Under the pieces are notes generated by a model. That model was not told the DNA's origin, did not search any database, and saw only the letters and a program-made list of their open reading frames with translations. Positions 1 to 8,414 of a stretch of 18,279 bases of DNA are shown one piece after another. The stretch's first letter is position 1. The number at the start of each line of letters is the position of its first letter. Source of the stretch: Tissierellales bacterium (GTDB lineage: Bacteria > Bacillota > Clostridia > Tissierellales > Tissierellaceae). The stretch spans positions 1 through 18,279 of the forward strand of contig JASLAT010000019.1 of NCBI GenBank assembly GCA_030146915.1. The letters are read 5' to 3'. Made by a program: the position numbers and the translations under genes.

Positions 1-321
1 GGCTTCGGAGCTCAGGATAAGGTTTGTAGTTACTGCAATATTTTTTATAAAAACTTTACAAACTCATACCCTTTAGTAAGTCAGATTTTAATGCGATTTA
101 ATATAAATCCAGACTTTCCTTTTCAAGCAAATTGCTGTAAGGAAAAGGAATCTTGTGAGGCGTACTATTTAGTTAAGGGGGAATTAGAGAATACTGAACA
201 ATTTGAGCTAGAAGGTTTAAGTATAAATCTAATAGATCCTAAAGATAATAATTACAAGGGACCAAAATTAGAACTAAAAGATGAATACTTTTTAGTTAAA
301 TTAGAAAATATTAAGTTTTAA
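1..321 (+). CDS. C-terminal part of an unidentified cysteine-containing protein (start lies before the window)
   Basis: Frame 1 is open from the first base to a TAA at 319-321, giving 106 visible residues. An internal ATG at 91 is not preceded by a Shine-Dalgarno site and the frame continues upstream, so I treat this as the 3' end of a longer gene. The visible part has a CSYC pair near its beginning and a CC-x5-C cluster in the middle (NCCKEKESC). This could be a metal-binding or disulfide arrangement, but it matches no family I recognise. The tail is acidic and charged, with no membrane segment. The next gene follows after 12 bases with its own AGGAG site, so the two are probably cotranscribed. 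The function is unknown. Confidence 0.6.
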   Translation, partial: GFGAQDKVCSYCNIFYKNFTNSYPLVSQILMRFNINPDFPFQANCCKEKESCEAYYLVKGELENTEQFELEGLSINLIDPKDNNYKGPKLELKDEYFLVKLENIKF

Positions 322-333
322 AAGGAGTTACTT

Positions 334-789
334 ATGTTTAAAGTAGAAGATATAATTATTATAGCTTTAATTGCTACAGCCTTAGTTATGGTTTATAGAA
401 AGTATAGATTGATAGACTTACCATCAAATTTAAATATGGGGCAAAAATTTGTATTATCTTTAGCATCGATATTTTTTATATATCTAGCATATAAGACTAA
501 GGTAGGATTAAAAGGTTATATAATAGCTAGTTTATTAGCTATATTTCTTAATATTTATTCTAGGGCAGAGGGAATAAGTAAAGAAGGTGTAATCTTTAGT
601 AGAGGTAGGGGGGTTAATAATATAATCCTTGTGAAGTATGAAGAATTAAGAGTAATAAAATTAAAGATACGTGACAACATAAGATTAGAAGCCCAAGGAC
701 CTAAAGGTCTTGCTGTGATGTATTTTAAAAAAGATGATTTAAATAAAATTGAATCTTTAATAGGAGAAGTAAAAGTTAAATTACAATAA
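334..789 (+). CDS. Small membrane protein of unknown function (DUF5673-like tail possible)
   Basis: This 151-residue protein starts at ATG 334, with AGGAG seven bases upstream. Three hydrophobic segments fill the N-terminal half: about residues 5-20, 40-54 and 61-76. A soluble, basic C-terminal domain of about 70 residues follows (EGVIFSRGRGVNNIILVKYEELRVIKLK). The pattern of short membrane anchor plus a beta-rich domain containing a WxxI/VKYEEL-like stretch resembles DUF5673-type proteins of clostridia. I make that match from memory and with low certainty. The gene lies 12 bases after the preceding truncated gene and ends inside the palindrome that terminates transcription from both sides. 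No catalytic motif is visible. Confidence 0.65.
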   Translation: MFKVEDIIIIALIATALVMVYRKYRLIDLPSNLNMGQKFVLSLASIFFIYLAYKTKVGLKGYIIASLLAIFLNIYSRAEGISKEGVIFSRGRGVNNIILVKYEELRVIKLKIRDNIRLEAQGPKGLAVMYFKKDDLNKIESLIGEVKVKLQ

Positions 790-812
790 AGAGATGCTTA
801 AGCATCTCTTTA
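787..812. terminator. Bidirectional intrinsic terminator between converging genes
   Basis: A perfect palindrome (arms taaagagatgctt and aagcatctcttta) is flanked by an A tract on one side and a T-rich tract on the other, so it can terminate the plus-strand gene ending at 789 and the minus-strand gene ending at 810. The stop codons of both genes lie within it. Confidence 0.85.
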
Positions 813-1874
813 TTTATTTTCTTTAGAAATTTTTTCCCTTCTTATATCTAATAATTCTTTTATTATTATAGAAATAGAAAGGTAAAGTGGTATTCCTATA
901 AAGGCGCCTAGTAGTCCTAAAAGATTAATGCTAACTATTACTACTACCATTATTACAAAAGGATGTATATTTAGCTTAGAGCCCATAAGGTTAGGAGTAA
1001 TTAAATCTCCTTCTAGCTGCTGTACAACAATTGATAATATTATTATTTTAACTACTAACTTAATATCTATAGTAAGAGCTAATAGTAGGGCTGGTAAAAT
1101 ACCCAGAAAAGCTCCTATCATAGGGATCACTGAGGTTATTACAGAAAAACTTGCCATTAGAAAAGCATTAGGAAGTTTAAGTAATAAGTATCCTATAAAC
1201 ATGAGAAAACCTATTATTAGGGCTACTAATAGTTGGCCTACTATGTAGTCAGATAAGGTTGTATCTAGTTTAGATATTAAATTATCAACTCTACCTTTAT
1301 ACTCACTATTAGATATCTTTAAAAGATTAGGTCTTATCTTATCTTCTTCTTTTAAAAGATAAAAACTAATAAAAGGTACAAGGACTATTTGTGTAGTAAA
1401 ATCCCCCAAACCTGAGAAAAACTTAGGAAGATTCTTACCAAGTTGATTGACATATTTTTTTGCAAAACTAGTTATTTTACTAAAATCAAGTTTGTCTAAA
1501 TTTAAGGCTTTAAGTTTAGTGTTTGCAAGTTCAATATAGTTATCTGCAGAGTCTAGGGTTTTATAAGTATCACTTAACTGTTCTTTAAGAACTACTCCAG
1601 ATAGACTTATGATTATAATTAAAAGAGTGAAAAACAAAATTAGAGCTATAATTGAAAAAACACCTTTAAACTTTTCCTTACTGATAATTGATAATTTTCT
1701 GGTGATTGGTCTTAGCCAATAATAAATAAATCCACCTATTATTAAGGGTCCAAGAAAAATTTTAAGTAGGTCTAAAACTGGTTTAAAAACAAAGTGTACC
1801 TTGCTATAAACTAAGATAATTAAAAGAAACAAAAGTCCAATTAACAAATTTTTAATGTACTTATCTTTATTCAT
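810..1874 (-). CDS. AI-2E family permease (PF01594-type membrane protein)
   Basis: This is a polytopic membrane protein of about 354 residues. I place the start at the ATG of MNKDKYIKNLL (1874), because GGGGG lies six bases upstream (1885-1881). A longer reading from 1922 adds 16 residues with no ribosome site. The family hallmarks are visible. There are three N-terminal membrane helices and a central soluble stretch of about 60 residues (LSDTYKTLDSADNYIELANTK...). A C-terminal block follows with VITSVIPMIGAFLGILPA and QLEGDLITPNLMGSKLNIHPFVIM. Members include TqsA-type proteins and sodium/proton antiporters, so the substrate cannot be deduced from sequence. The aldehyde dehydrogenase gene lies 154 bases upstream on the same strand. 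No strong promoter is obvious in that gap. Confidence 0.88.
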   Translation of the reverse strand: MNKDKYIKNLLIGLLFLLIILVYSKVHFVFKPVLDLLKIFLGPLIIGGFIYYWLRPITRKLSIISKEKFKGVFSIIALILFFTLLIIIISLSGVVLKEQLSDTYKTLDSADNYIELANTKLKALNLDKLDFSKITSFAKKYVNQLGKNLPKFFSGLGDFTTQIVLVPFISFYLLKEEDKIRPNLLKISNSEYKGRVDNLISKLDTTLSDYIVGQLLVALIIGFLMFIGYLLLKLPNAFLMASFSVITSVIPMIGAFLGILPALLLALTIDIKLVVKIIILSIVVQQLEGDLITPNLMGSKLNIHPFVIMVVVIVSINLLGLLGAFIGIPLYLSISIIIKELLDIRREKISKENK

Positions 1875-2028
1875 AAAATTCCCCCTTATTCTAATATACC
1901 CACTAGAAAGTACTATTAGCATTAAGAAGGATTTTATGAGTTTTAAGAATATATTTATTTTAGATTGATTTGTTATCTAGGACTTACTTAGCTATTTACT
2001 TACCATTATAAGAATGAAATTTTATTTA

Positions 2029-3393
2029 TTATTTTAAAAATAGTTTACTCATTGCCATTTTTGTTTTAGTATAAGGAGGGTATTTAACTTTTAGGTCTAA
2101 GTTAGACTTAGATTCTAGTATAGATTTAAAATTAGAGAACTCTCTAAAACTATAGTAACCTTGATATCTACCCATACCACTATTTCTAACACCACCAAAA
2201 GGAAGATGAATATTTAAAAGTTGTGATAGATTATCATTTACACAAGCTGAACCAAAATTAAGAGCTTCGAAAATCAAGTTTTTCATAATCTCGTCTTCAG
2301 AAAACAGATAAAGACTTAGAGGGTTTTCATTTTTTTCTACAATAGATATTATTTCTAAAGGATCTTCATAAGTTAAAATAGGTAGTATAGGGCCGAAAAT
2401 CTCTTCTTTCATTATCTTATCACTTAGTGTAGCTTCAACTAAGCTAGGTTGAAGATAGAGACTCTCTTCATTAAATCCTCCACCATAAATAATATTTTCA
2501 TGTTTAATAAGGCTTCTTAATCTATTTAAGCTTTCAATATCTATTATTCTAGCTAGGTCTTCTGACTCTTCTTGATTTTCACTGTAGAAAGTCTCGATAT
2601 AGTGAATCATTTTTTCTACTAACTCTTCCTTTAAGTTATGGTCAACTAATACATAATCGGGAGCTATACAAGTTTGACCAGCATTAAAAAACTTGCCCCA
2701 GACTATTTTCTTAGCTGCCAGATCTAAATTACAAGTTGCATCTACTATTGCAGGAGATTTACCTCCTAATTCTAAGGTTATAGGTGTTAACCTTTCACCT
2801 GCTAATTTTGCTAGATTTCTACCAACTTCTTCACTTCCGGTAAAGAAAATATGATCAAAATCCTCATCTAAAATTTCTGGCATAACTTTTGAAGATTCTT
2901 CTGAAGTGGCAAAGATATAGTCTTCTTCAAAAGTTTCCATAATTATTTTTTCTATTAGCTTAGCTGATATTTTAGCCCTACTAGATATTTTAATTAATGC
3001 AGTATTACCAGCTGATATAGCACCTATTAGGGGCGAAAAGGTTAAAAGATATGGATAATTCCAAGGACTAATAATTAAAACAAGTCCTTTAGGACTAGCC
3101 TTAATATATGACTTAGCTGGTTGCAAATGAAGGGGAGTTGACACTTTTTCCTCCTTCATCCAACTTTCAAGATTCTCTATAGAAAAATCAATTTGTTCAT
3201 AAATTAGGGATAATTCAGATGCATATGCCTCAAATCTAGGTTTCTTCATATCTATACTTAGACTAGATAGTATGTTATCTTCGTTCTCTTCAAGAGATTC
3301 TTTTAATTTTTCCAACTGCTTTATTCTAAATTCATAATTTAAACTGTCTCCATTTTTAAAAAAAGTTTTTAAGTTTTTTATTTTTACTTTCAA
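2029..3393 (-). CDS. Aldehyde dehydrogenase, class 3-like, NAD(P)+-dependent
   Basis: This 454-residue protein would oxidise aldehydes to carboxylic acids in the cytoplasm. The Rossmann-side motif ISPWNYP is at 108-114 (catalytic-site Asn112). FFTGSEEVGR is at 183-192, the general-base glutamate is in LELGGKSP (Glu208), and the nucleophile is in FNAGQTCIAPDY (Cys242). The C-terminal LPFGGVRNSGMGRYQG motif is typical of the family. The length and the lysine/glutamate-rich N-terminal helix match the short class 3 (YwdH/AldH-like) dehydrogenases that often act on medium or long-chain fatty aldehydes. That substrate is an inference. The start is TTG at 3393, with GGTG six bases upstream. The reading begins where family members begin, and no better ATG exists nearby. 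The gene diverges from the cysteine desulfurase gene. Confidence 0.93.
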   Translation of the reverse strand: MKVKIKNLKTFFKNGDSLNYEFRIKQLEKLKESLEENEDNILSSLSIDMKKPRFEAYASELSLIYEQIDFSIENLESWMKEEKVSTPLHLQPAKSYIKASPKGLVLIISPWNYPYLLTFSPLIGAISAGNTALIKISSRAKISAKLIEKIIMETFEEDYIFATSEESSKVMPEILDEDFDHIFFTGSEEVGRNLAKLAGERLTPITLELGGKSPAIVDATCNLDLAAKKIVWGKFFNAGQTCIAPDYVLVDHNLKEELVEKMIHYIETFYSENQEESEDLARIIDIESLNRLRSLIKHENIIYGGGFNEESLYLQPSLVEATLSDKIMKEEIFGPILPILTYEDPLEIISIVEKNENPLSLYLFSEDEIMKNLIFEALNFGSACVNDNLSQLLNIHLPFGGVRNSGMGRYQGYYSFREFSNFKSILESKSNLDLKVKYPPYTKTKMAMSKLFLK

Positions 3394-3432
3394 AAGATCA
3401 CCACTTTCTTATAAAAACACGTATTTATAGGC

Positions 3433-3494
3433 TATCTATTACTATATTGAATTATATAATGATTAGCTTTAGAAATCCATATGAGTAATAGATA
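3433..3494. repeat. Eleven-base inverted repeat in the divergent promoter region
   Basis: tatctattact at 3433-3443 is repeated inverted as agtaatagata at 3484-3494. The two arms bracket a palindromic TATAAT-containing stretch (3451-3460) that could serve as the -10 of the leftward aldehyde dehydrogenase. The right arm lies near the -35 zone of the rightward gene. The spacing suits a repressor that binds two half-sites, but the arms could also be chance in AT-rich DNA. Confidence 0.4.
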
Positions 3495-3499
3495 AAAAA

Positions 3500-3526
3500 T
3501 TCAGACATCTTGTGATATACTATACT
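3500..3526 (+). promoter_or_regulatory. Probable promoter of the cysteine desulfurase gene
   Basis: The sequence offers TTCAGA at 3500-3505 and TATACT at 3521-3526, or alternatively an extended -10 of TGTGA-TATACT ending at 3521. The 15-base spacing of the first pair is short, so the exact -10 is uncertain. The start codon follows about 30 bases downstream. Confidence 0.4.
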
Positions 3527-3557
3527 TAACAAAACTTTAACAAACAAGGAGGATATT

Positions 3558-4706
3558 ATGATATACATAGATAATAATGCAACCACACCGGTAGACCCAA
3601 GGGTATTTGAAGCTATGAAACCTTATTTACAAGAGGAATATGGCAACCCTTCTAGTAAACACTATAAATTAGCAACTAATGCTAGTAAAGCTGTTGAATG
3701 GGCTAGACAAGAGGTAGCTAAACTTATAAATGCTGAACCAGAGCAAATAATCTTTACTTCGTCAGGAACAGAAAGTAATAACTTTATAATTAAAGGTGCG
3801 GCTGATTATTTAAAGAACTATGAGAATAAGGGAGGACATTTATTAACATCAAGTGTAGAGCATATGTCAGTTATTAATAGTTTTAACTATTTAAATGGTG
3901 AGATTTATAATAATAGGCCTTATGATAAAAAAATTAATAGAGGTTATGACTGTGAAATATTAGATGTTGATAATTTAGGTTTAATAAATTTAGATAAACT
4001 GAAAAAGAGTGTAAGGGAAGATACTATTTTAGCAAGCTTTATCTGGGTTAATAATGAGACTGGTAATATAAATGATATAGAATCTATAGTTAAGTATTTA
4101 TCATCAAAAGGTATATTTACTCACTCAGATGCTACTCAGGCTGTAGGTAAGTTAGATATAGATGTAAAAAAGCTTGGAATAGATGCCTTATCATTCTCAG
4201 CACATAAAATATATGGACCTAAAGGATGTGGAGCTGCTTATGTTAAAGATGTAAGTAAGATGAGTGCTCTTATACATGGTGGTGCAGGTCAAGAAGAAGC
4301 ATTAAGGTCTGGCACATTATGTGTTCACAATATAGTAGGATTTGGTATGGCAGCAAAATTAATTAGAGAATCCAGAGAAAAAGACCTAGCGCATGTGAAA
4401 GAATTAGAAGATAAGTTTAAAGATATATTAAAGGAAAAGTACCCAGATGTATATTTTGTTAGTGATGAGAAAAGAAGTTTACCAGGCTTATTATCATTTA
4501 TAATTCCTGGAGTAAATAGTGATGAAAAAATTATAGAGTTAAAAGATAAACTAGCAATGTCTTCTGGATCAGCCTGTAGTGCAGGTGGAGAATCACCAGT
4601 TTTAAAAGCAATAGGTAGACCAGAAGCTGCAGCAAACTTCTTTAGAGTTGGATTTAATAGATTTAATACTTTAGAAGACTTAGAGTTAGTTAAAGATTTA
4701 ATTTAA
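3558..4706 (+). CDS. Cysteine desulfurase (NifS/IscS-type, PLP-dependent)
   Basis: This 382-residue enzyme takes sulfur from L-cysteine as a persulfide on an active-site cysteine, releases alanine, and hands the sulfur to Fe-S or thio-cofactor assembly. The N-terminus YIDNNATTPV is typical. His102 (SSVEHMSV) stacks on PLP and Asp191 (HSDATQAVG) contacts the pyridine. Lys217 in SFSAHKIYGPKG forms the Schiff base. Cys340 in SSGSACSAGGE is the persulfide cysteine on a short class I-type loop. A perfect AGGAGG lies upstream of the ATG. No IscU/NifU, IscR or ThiI/MnmA gene lies next to it, so its acceptor cannot be read from context. It is transcribed alone and ends before the shared terminator at 4826. 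Confidence 0.94.
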   Translation: MIYIDNNATTPVDPRVFEAMKPYLQEEYGNPSSKHYKLATNASKAVEWARQEVAKLINAEPEQIIFTSSGTESNNFIIKGAADYLKNYENKGGHLLTSSVEHMSVINSFNYLNGEIYNNRPYDKKINRGYDCEILDVDNLGLINLDKLKKSVREDTILASFIWVNNETGNINDIESIVKYLSSKGIFTHSDATQAVGKLDIDVKKLGIDALSFSAHKIYGPKGCGAAYVKDVSKMSALIHGGAGQEEALRSGTLCVHNIVGFGMAAKLIRESREKDLAHVKELEDKFKDILKEKYPDVYFVSDEKRSLPGLLSFIIPGVNSDEKIIELKDKLAMSSGSACSAGGESPVLKAIGRPEAAANFFRVGFNRFNTLEDLELVKDLI

Positions 4707-4731
4707 TACTTAAATTAGTATTTATATAATA

Positions 4732-4820
4732 ACCTACCTATTTTTTCATTGTTAATCATCTCCTTTTAAATTTAATATAGTTATTAATATAGTTATTTGT
4801 ATTATGGATAGTAGGTAGGT
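4732..4820. repeat. Inverted repeat enclosing a 12-bp tandem duplication in a 3' untranslated region
   Basis: acctaccta (4732-4740) and taggtaggt (4812-4820) are perfect inverted copies about 70 bases apart. Between them, ttaatatagtta occurs twice back to back (4772-4783 and 4784-4795). The element lies between the cysteine desulfurase stop and the terminator, so it would form a looped-out 3' untranslated region. I see no protein or known RNA in it. Confidence 0.55.
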
Positions 4821-4825
4821 ATTTT

Positions 4826-4860
4826 AAAACCGAGCTTAATTTAAGCTCGGTTTTTTATTA
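4826..4860. terminator. Bidirectional terminator between cysteine desulfurase and the OYE reductase gene
   Basis: Perfect 14-base arms (4826-4839 and 4841-4854, core ccgagctt/aagctcgg) are followed by T6 on the plus strand and have an A/T-rich flank for minus-strand termination. It closes the rightward unit ending at 4706 and the leftward unit ending at 4901. Confidence 0.9.
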
Positions 4861-4900
4861 TAATGCTTTTATAATCAACATCAAATATAAAGTTAATGGT

Positions 4901-5941
4901 TTATATTTCCTTTAAAGGAAGCTTTCTACTATATCTATATGCTCTTTCATATACTTTAGGGAAGGGATAATCATAGTGGTTTTTATATAATTCATTCATA
5001 ACAAAATTAGGTTCCCTAAGTAATTTTCTACCTAAAGCAACTAGATCAGCTTGATTTTTAACTAGAATTTCCTCAACTAGATCTAAATCATTGATAAGTC
5101 CTACTGCAATAGTTCCTATTTCACATTCTTTTTTTATCTTATCTGCATAGGATACTTGATAACCAGGAAATAGTCCTATTTCAGCAGGTGCTAACCCCCC
5201 ACTAGATACATGTACTAGATCTATAAAAATTTTAACATTATTGATTATTCTTATCATTTCATTTATATCAATACCGCCATCTAAATAATCATCTGCAGAA
5301 ACTCTAAGTAAGATTGGCTTATCCCAAACTTTCTTAATAGCTGCTAAAATTTCCCTTAGAAATCTAGTTCTATTTTCTAAACTACCACCATAAGCATCCC
5401 TTCTTTTATTACTAAGTGGTGATAAGAATTGGTGAATAAGGTATCCATGTGCTGCATGAACTTCAATTATATCAAAGTTTGCCTTATCTGCCCTTATAGC
5501 TGCTTTTTGATAACTATCTATGAGTCTTGTAATTTCCTCTTTACTAATTTCCTTAGGAATTTTATGGTTTTCATCATAGGCCAAGGCGGATGGTGCTAAA
5601 ATTTCGCCATCATCCAATATAGCTTTTCTACCAGCATGTCCTAGTTGTAGGGCAGTTTTACTACCATGTAAGTGAAGTCTCTCATTTAAGAGTTTTAAAC
5701 CTGGAATTTGATCATTACTCCAAATACCTAGGTCGTTAGGACTAATTCTTCCATCTTTCTCTACTGCTGTAGCTTCTACTATTATAAGACCAACCTGGCC
5801 TATGGCCCTAGCTTCATAATGCGTTAGGTGAAATTGATTTATTTCCCCGGTTTCATTGGACATATAGGTACACATAGGTGGCATTACAATTTTATTTTTT
5901 AAGATTAAATCCTTCAGCTGATAATCTTTAAAGCTTAACAT
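4901..5941 (-). CDS. NADH:flavin oxidoreductase, YqjM/NamA-type old yellow enzyme
   Basis: This 346-residue FMN-dependent ene-reductase-type enzyme has the full TIM-barrel signature of the YqjM subgroup. VMPPMCTYMS holds the redox-tuning Cys24 and Tyr26. LQLGHAGRKA is at 99-107. EVHAAHGYLIHQFLSP contains the substrate-anion-binding His162 and His165 and the proton donor Tyr167. NKRRDAYGGSLENR follows, and LGRKLLREPNF binds the FMN phosphate near the C-terminus. Such enzymes reduce activated C=C bonds; the natural substrate is usually unknown. AAGGAG (5956-5951) precedes the ATG. The gene begins 46 bases after the amidohydrolase stop with no terminator between, so it is probably the third gene of the T-box unit. 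I cannot see what links its chemistry to the other two products. Confidence 0.93.
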   Translation of the reverse strand: MLSFKDYQLKDLILKNKIVMPPMCTYMSNETGEINQFHLTHYEARAIGQVGLIIVEATAVEKDGRISPNDLGIWSNDQIPGLKLLNERLHLHGSKTALQLGHAGRKAILDDGEILAPSALAYDENHKIPKEISKEEITRLIDSYQKAAIRADKANFDIIEVHAAHGYLIHQFLSPLSNKRRDAYGGSLENRTRFLREILAAIKKVWDKPILLRVSADDYLDGGIDINEMIRIINNVKIFIDLVHVSSGGLAPAEIGLFPGYQVSYADKIKKECEIGTIAVGLINDLDLVEEILVKNQADLVALGRKLLREPNFVMNELYKNHYDYPFPKVYERAYRYSRKLPLKEI

Positions 5942-5987
5942 AGAATCACTCTCCTTAAAGAAATCTTACCCATTTTTTAAAAAACTA

Positions 5988-7160
5988 CTATAAATTTACT
6001 AGCTCACCTTTTTTATAAACTGAGTATATGTCTTTAAATGCTTCTATGTTTTCTAATGGATTTTCATTTAGGACTAAGAAATCGGCATATTTATCTACTT
6101 CCAAGCTACCATAATTATCATCTATATCAAGCAAATCAGCTGCATTTTTAGTAGCAGTAATGATAGCTTCCATAGGGCTCATGCCATAATCTACCATCAT
6201 TTTTAACTCGTACCAGGCCATATCATGCCCATTATAAGGCGTACCTGCATCTGTTCCCATGGCAATTTTAACCCCTGCCTTATAAGCAGCTTGAAAACTA
6301 TTTTTATGAATTTCTAGCATATCTTTAGCTTTTTTATAAGCATCAGGCTTAATTCCAGCTTCTGTACCAGCTTCTACTATAAAATATGGTGCAACTAGCG
6401 TAGGCACAAGATAGGTTCCTTTTTCTAGCATTAAGCTTATAACTTCCTCATCAAGTATAATGCCATGCTCTATAGAGTCAATACCAGCCAAAATAGCATT
6501 TTTTATACCAAGTGTACCCTGAGCATGGGAAGCAGTTTTTCTACCAGCCTTGTGAGCCTCTTCTACTCCAGCCTTCATCTCTTCTAGAGATAGTTGAGGA
6601 GATCCTGGTTCTACTCCTGAAGTCATAACTCCTCCTGTAGCCATAATTTTAACTATATCAGCTCCAGCTTTTAGTTGTTCTCTAGCAGCTTTTCTAATTT
6701 CATCTACTCCATCAGCTTCTCTACCTATAGGCCAACCATGTCCACCAGTCATAGTAACTACCTGACCAGCAACTTTCATTTCAGGTCCTTGTATAAGACC
6801 ATTAGCTACAAAGTCTCTTAAATCCATATCAACAGATCCCCTAGCTCCTACATCTCTAAGATAGGTTGTACCATGTTTTAAATGTTTTTTAAGGTTTCTA
6901 GCTCCCCTTAAAGCAGCCTTACTATCTGACTCTTCCATTAAAAGTTTAAAGGGATCACCTACTGGATCCATAGTTACATGAACGTGGCAATTTATTAGTC
7001 CAGGAGATACAAATTTCCCAGATAAGTCTACAATATCAGCTTGATAGTCTAAGTTATCACCTAAATCTTTAATTTTACCATCTACAACTAAGATATCCAT
7101 ATGTTCTTTTATTTCTTTATCATTTACATCTACTAAGTTTACATTTCTATAAATTTTCAT
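5988..7160 (-). CDS. Metal-dependent amidohydrolase (imidazolonepropionase/prolidase-like carboxypeptidase group)
   Basis: This cytoplasmic enzyme of 390 residues belongs to the amidohydrolase superfamily. The metal ligands are in order: His59 and His61 (NCHVHV), Lys171 in ADIVKIMATGG (the probable carboxylated bridging lysine), His212 (ASHAQG), His232 (SIEHGI) and Asp304 (MGTDAGTPY). MTGGHGWPIGREADG at 137-151 and the bridging-lysine layout resemble the subgroup that includes Xaa-Arg/Lys and Xaa-hydrophobic dipeptide carboxypeptidases annotated as imidazolonepropionase-like. Hydrolysis of an N-acyl amino acid or dipeptide is therefore likely, but the specificity is inferred. AGGAGGT overlaps the stop codon of the transporter gene (TAGGAGGT), and only nine bases separate the genes, so the two are translationally coupled. 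A joint role in taking up and cleaving a compound is the natural reading. Confidence 0.9.
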   Translation of the reverse strand: MKIYRNVNLVDVNDKEIKEHMDILVVDGKIKDLGDNLDYQADIVDLSGKFVSPGLINCHVHVTMDPVGDPFKLLMEESDSKAALRGARNLKKHLKHGTTYLRDVGARGSVDMDLRDFVANGLIQGPEMKVAGQVVTMTGGHGWPIGREADGVDEIRKAAREQLKAGADIVKIMATGGVMTSGVEPGSPQLSLEEMKAGVEEAHKAGRKTASHAQGTLGIKNAILAGIDSIEHGIILDEEVISLMLEKGTYLVPTLVAPYFIVEAGTEAGIKPDAYKKAKDMLEIHKNSFQAAYKAGVKIAMGTDAGTPYNGHDMAWYELKMMVDYGMSPMEAIITATKNAADLLDIDDNYGSLEVDKYADFLVLNENPLENIEAFKDIYSVYKKGELVNL

Positions 7161-7169
7161 ATTGACCTC

Positions 7170-8342
7170 CTATAACATTTTTACCATAATTCCCGCTAAA
7201 ACTACTGATGCCATAGTAACTGTTACAAAACCAGCAACTAACATTTTAGGCAGTAGGTGGGATAAGATTAATTCTCTCTCTTCCTTATTTTTTCCAACAG
7301 CATTGGCTACTTCACTTGGCAGTATAAAGGTTCCTGGAAAGCCAAAAAGTGCAGATAGTCCAATAGCTATTCCCATTGATCTTGAGTAATTAAATATTTT
7401 AGCTAAAATTAATGAAACTACTACTATTCCAGCAATTGCTATTAATAAAGAGCCAACTAGTGGTTTTATCATCCCAAGTAAAACCTGGGGACTAGCCTGG
7501 GATAAATTAGCAAACATAACTGCCATTAAAGTTATCATACCCATACCAAAAGTATTAGCTCTTTGCATAATTCCTTCTTCTAAAAAACCTAATTCTTTTA
7601 AAATAACCCCTAGAAAAAGACTAACTATAAAAAGGTTTAATTTTCCATTTGATAAATCTGAAATCACAACACTTAGTATTACTACTAATCCTATCTTAGC
7701 CATTAAAATATAAGGTGTTTGAAGATGTTTAGGTAGCGAAGGAAAAAGCTTTTTCTTTTCTATAGCTTTCTCACTATGTACTTGTAGGTCTAAATTAGCT
7801 TTTAATCCTTTGTTATCTTTAAGGAAAGTTTTAGCTTCATAGTTTAGAAGAAGTGATGCTATTGGAATTCCAAAGAATTGTTGTACTACTAAAATTAAAG
7901 TAGTAAAAATTCCAATATCAGCCAATCCTAACTGACTGGCTCTTTCACCCATAATAATAGCTGCTACTATCCCTCCGGATATAGGTGGTGCAGCAGAGAT
8001 AGCATATTCTCTTCCAATTAAAGGTATTCCAACAAATACTAAAGAAAGAGCAATTCCTCCCACTGCTCCTAGGGCTATAAGCGAACTTCTCCACTCTCTT
8101 TTTAGATCGTCTAAATTTAAGAGTGTACCCATATGAATTATAAGAAAAGGGATTAAAAGTCCCCCTATTTTTAAAAGTCCAGCATCTTCAAATAAAGTTT
8201 TTGGTAGCTTTGTCCAAAAACCTAATAAGAGCAAAAGCATAGATATTAACATGGTTGATACTAAAGACTTAGATCTAATAGATAAAAAGTCTCCCACTGC
8301 AAAAATAATAATTACTAAAGAAAGTGCTAACATACCATTCAT
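7170..8342 (-). CDS. Unassigned multi-pass transporter under T-box control
   Basis: This is a 390-residue integral membrane protein with roughly ten to eleven hydrophobic segments and one cytoplasmic charged loop at about 168-208. I set the start at ATG 8342, because AGGAGGG (8355-8349) lies six bases upstream. A longer reading from 8441 would run through the T-box antiterminator and is wrong. Two glycine/proline-rich segments, AAPPISGGIVAAIIMGERA (118-136) and LFGFPGTFILPSEVANAVG (332-350), sit at similar places in the two halves. This suggests an inverted-repeat carrier fold like those of GltS, KdgT or CPA-type secondary transporters. I do not recognise a named family. The leader makes an amino acid, an amino-acid derivative or a peptide the likely substrate, and the coupled amidohydrolase probably acts on it. 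Confidence 0.85.
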   Translation of the reverse strand: MNGMLALSLVIIIFAVGDFLSIRSKSLVSTMLISMLLLLLGFWTKLPKTLFEDAGLLKIGGLLIPFLIIHMGTLLNLDDLKREWRSSLIALGAVGGIALSLVFVGIPLIGREYAISAAPPISGGIVAAIIMGERASQLGLADIGIFTTLILVVQQFFGIPIASLLLNYEAKTFLKDNKGLKANLDLQVHSEKAIEKKKLFPSLPKHLQTPYILMAKIGLVVILSVVISDLSNGKLNLFIVSLFLGVILKELGFLEEGIMQRANTFGMGMITLMAVMFANLSQASPQVLLGMIKPLVGSLLIAIAGIVVVSLILAKIFNYSRSMGIAIGLSALFGFPGTFILPSEVANAVGKNKEERELILSHLLPKMLVAGFVTVTMASVVLAGIMVKML

Positions 8343-8384
8343 AAATAACCCTCCTAATAAAGTTAAATATTCTGGCCAGAATAT

Positions 8385-8414
8385 AAAAAAAGCCCGCCTC
8401 TTTAGAGGCGAGCT
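8385..8414 (-). terminator. T-box regulated terminator hairpin
   Basis: On the minus strand AGCTCGCCTCT-AA-AGAGGCGGGCT folds perfectly, counting one U-G wobble, and is followed by T7. Its left arm overlaps the 3' side of the T-box antiterminator, so the two structures exclude each other. The transporter start lies 43 bases downstream. Confidence 0.93.

Noticed and set aside
4740..4770. AAGGAG followed by ATGAAAAAATAG on the minus strand, a three-codon leader peptide
   Set aside because: It lies downstream of the minus-strand operon's terminator, and nothing on that strand follows for it to regulate.
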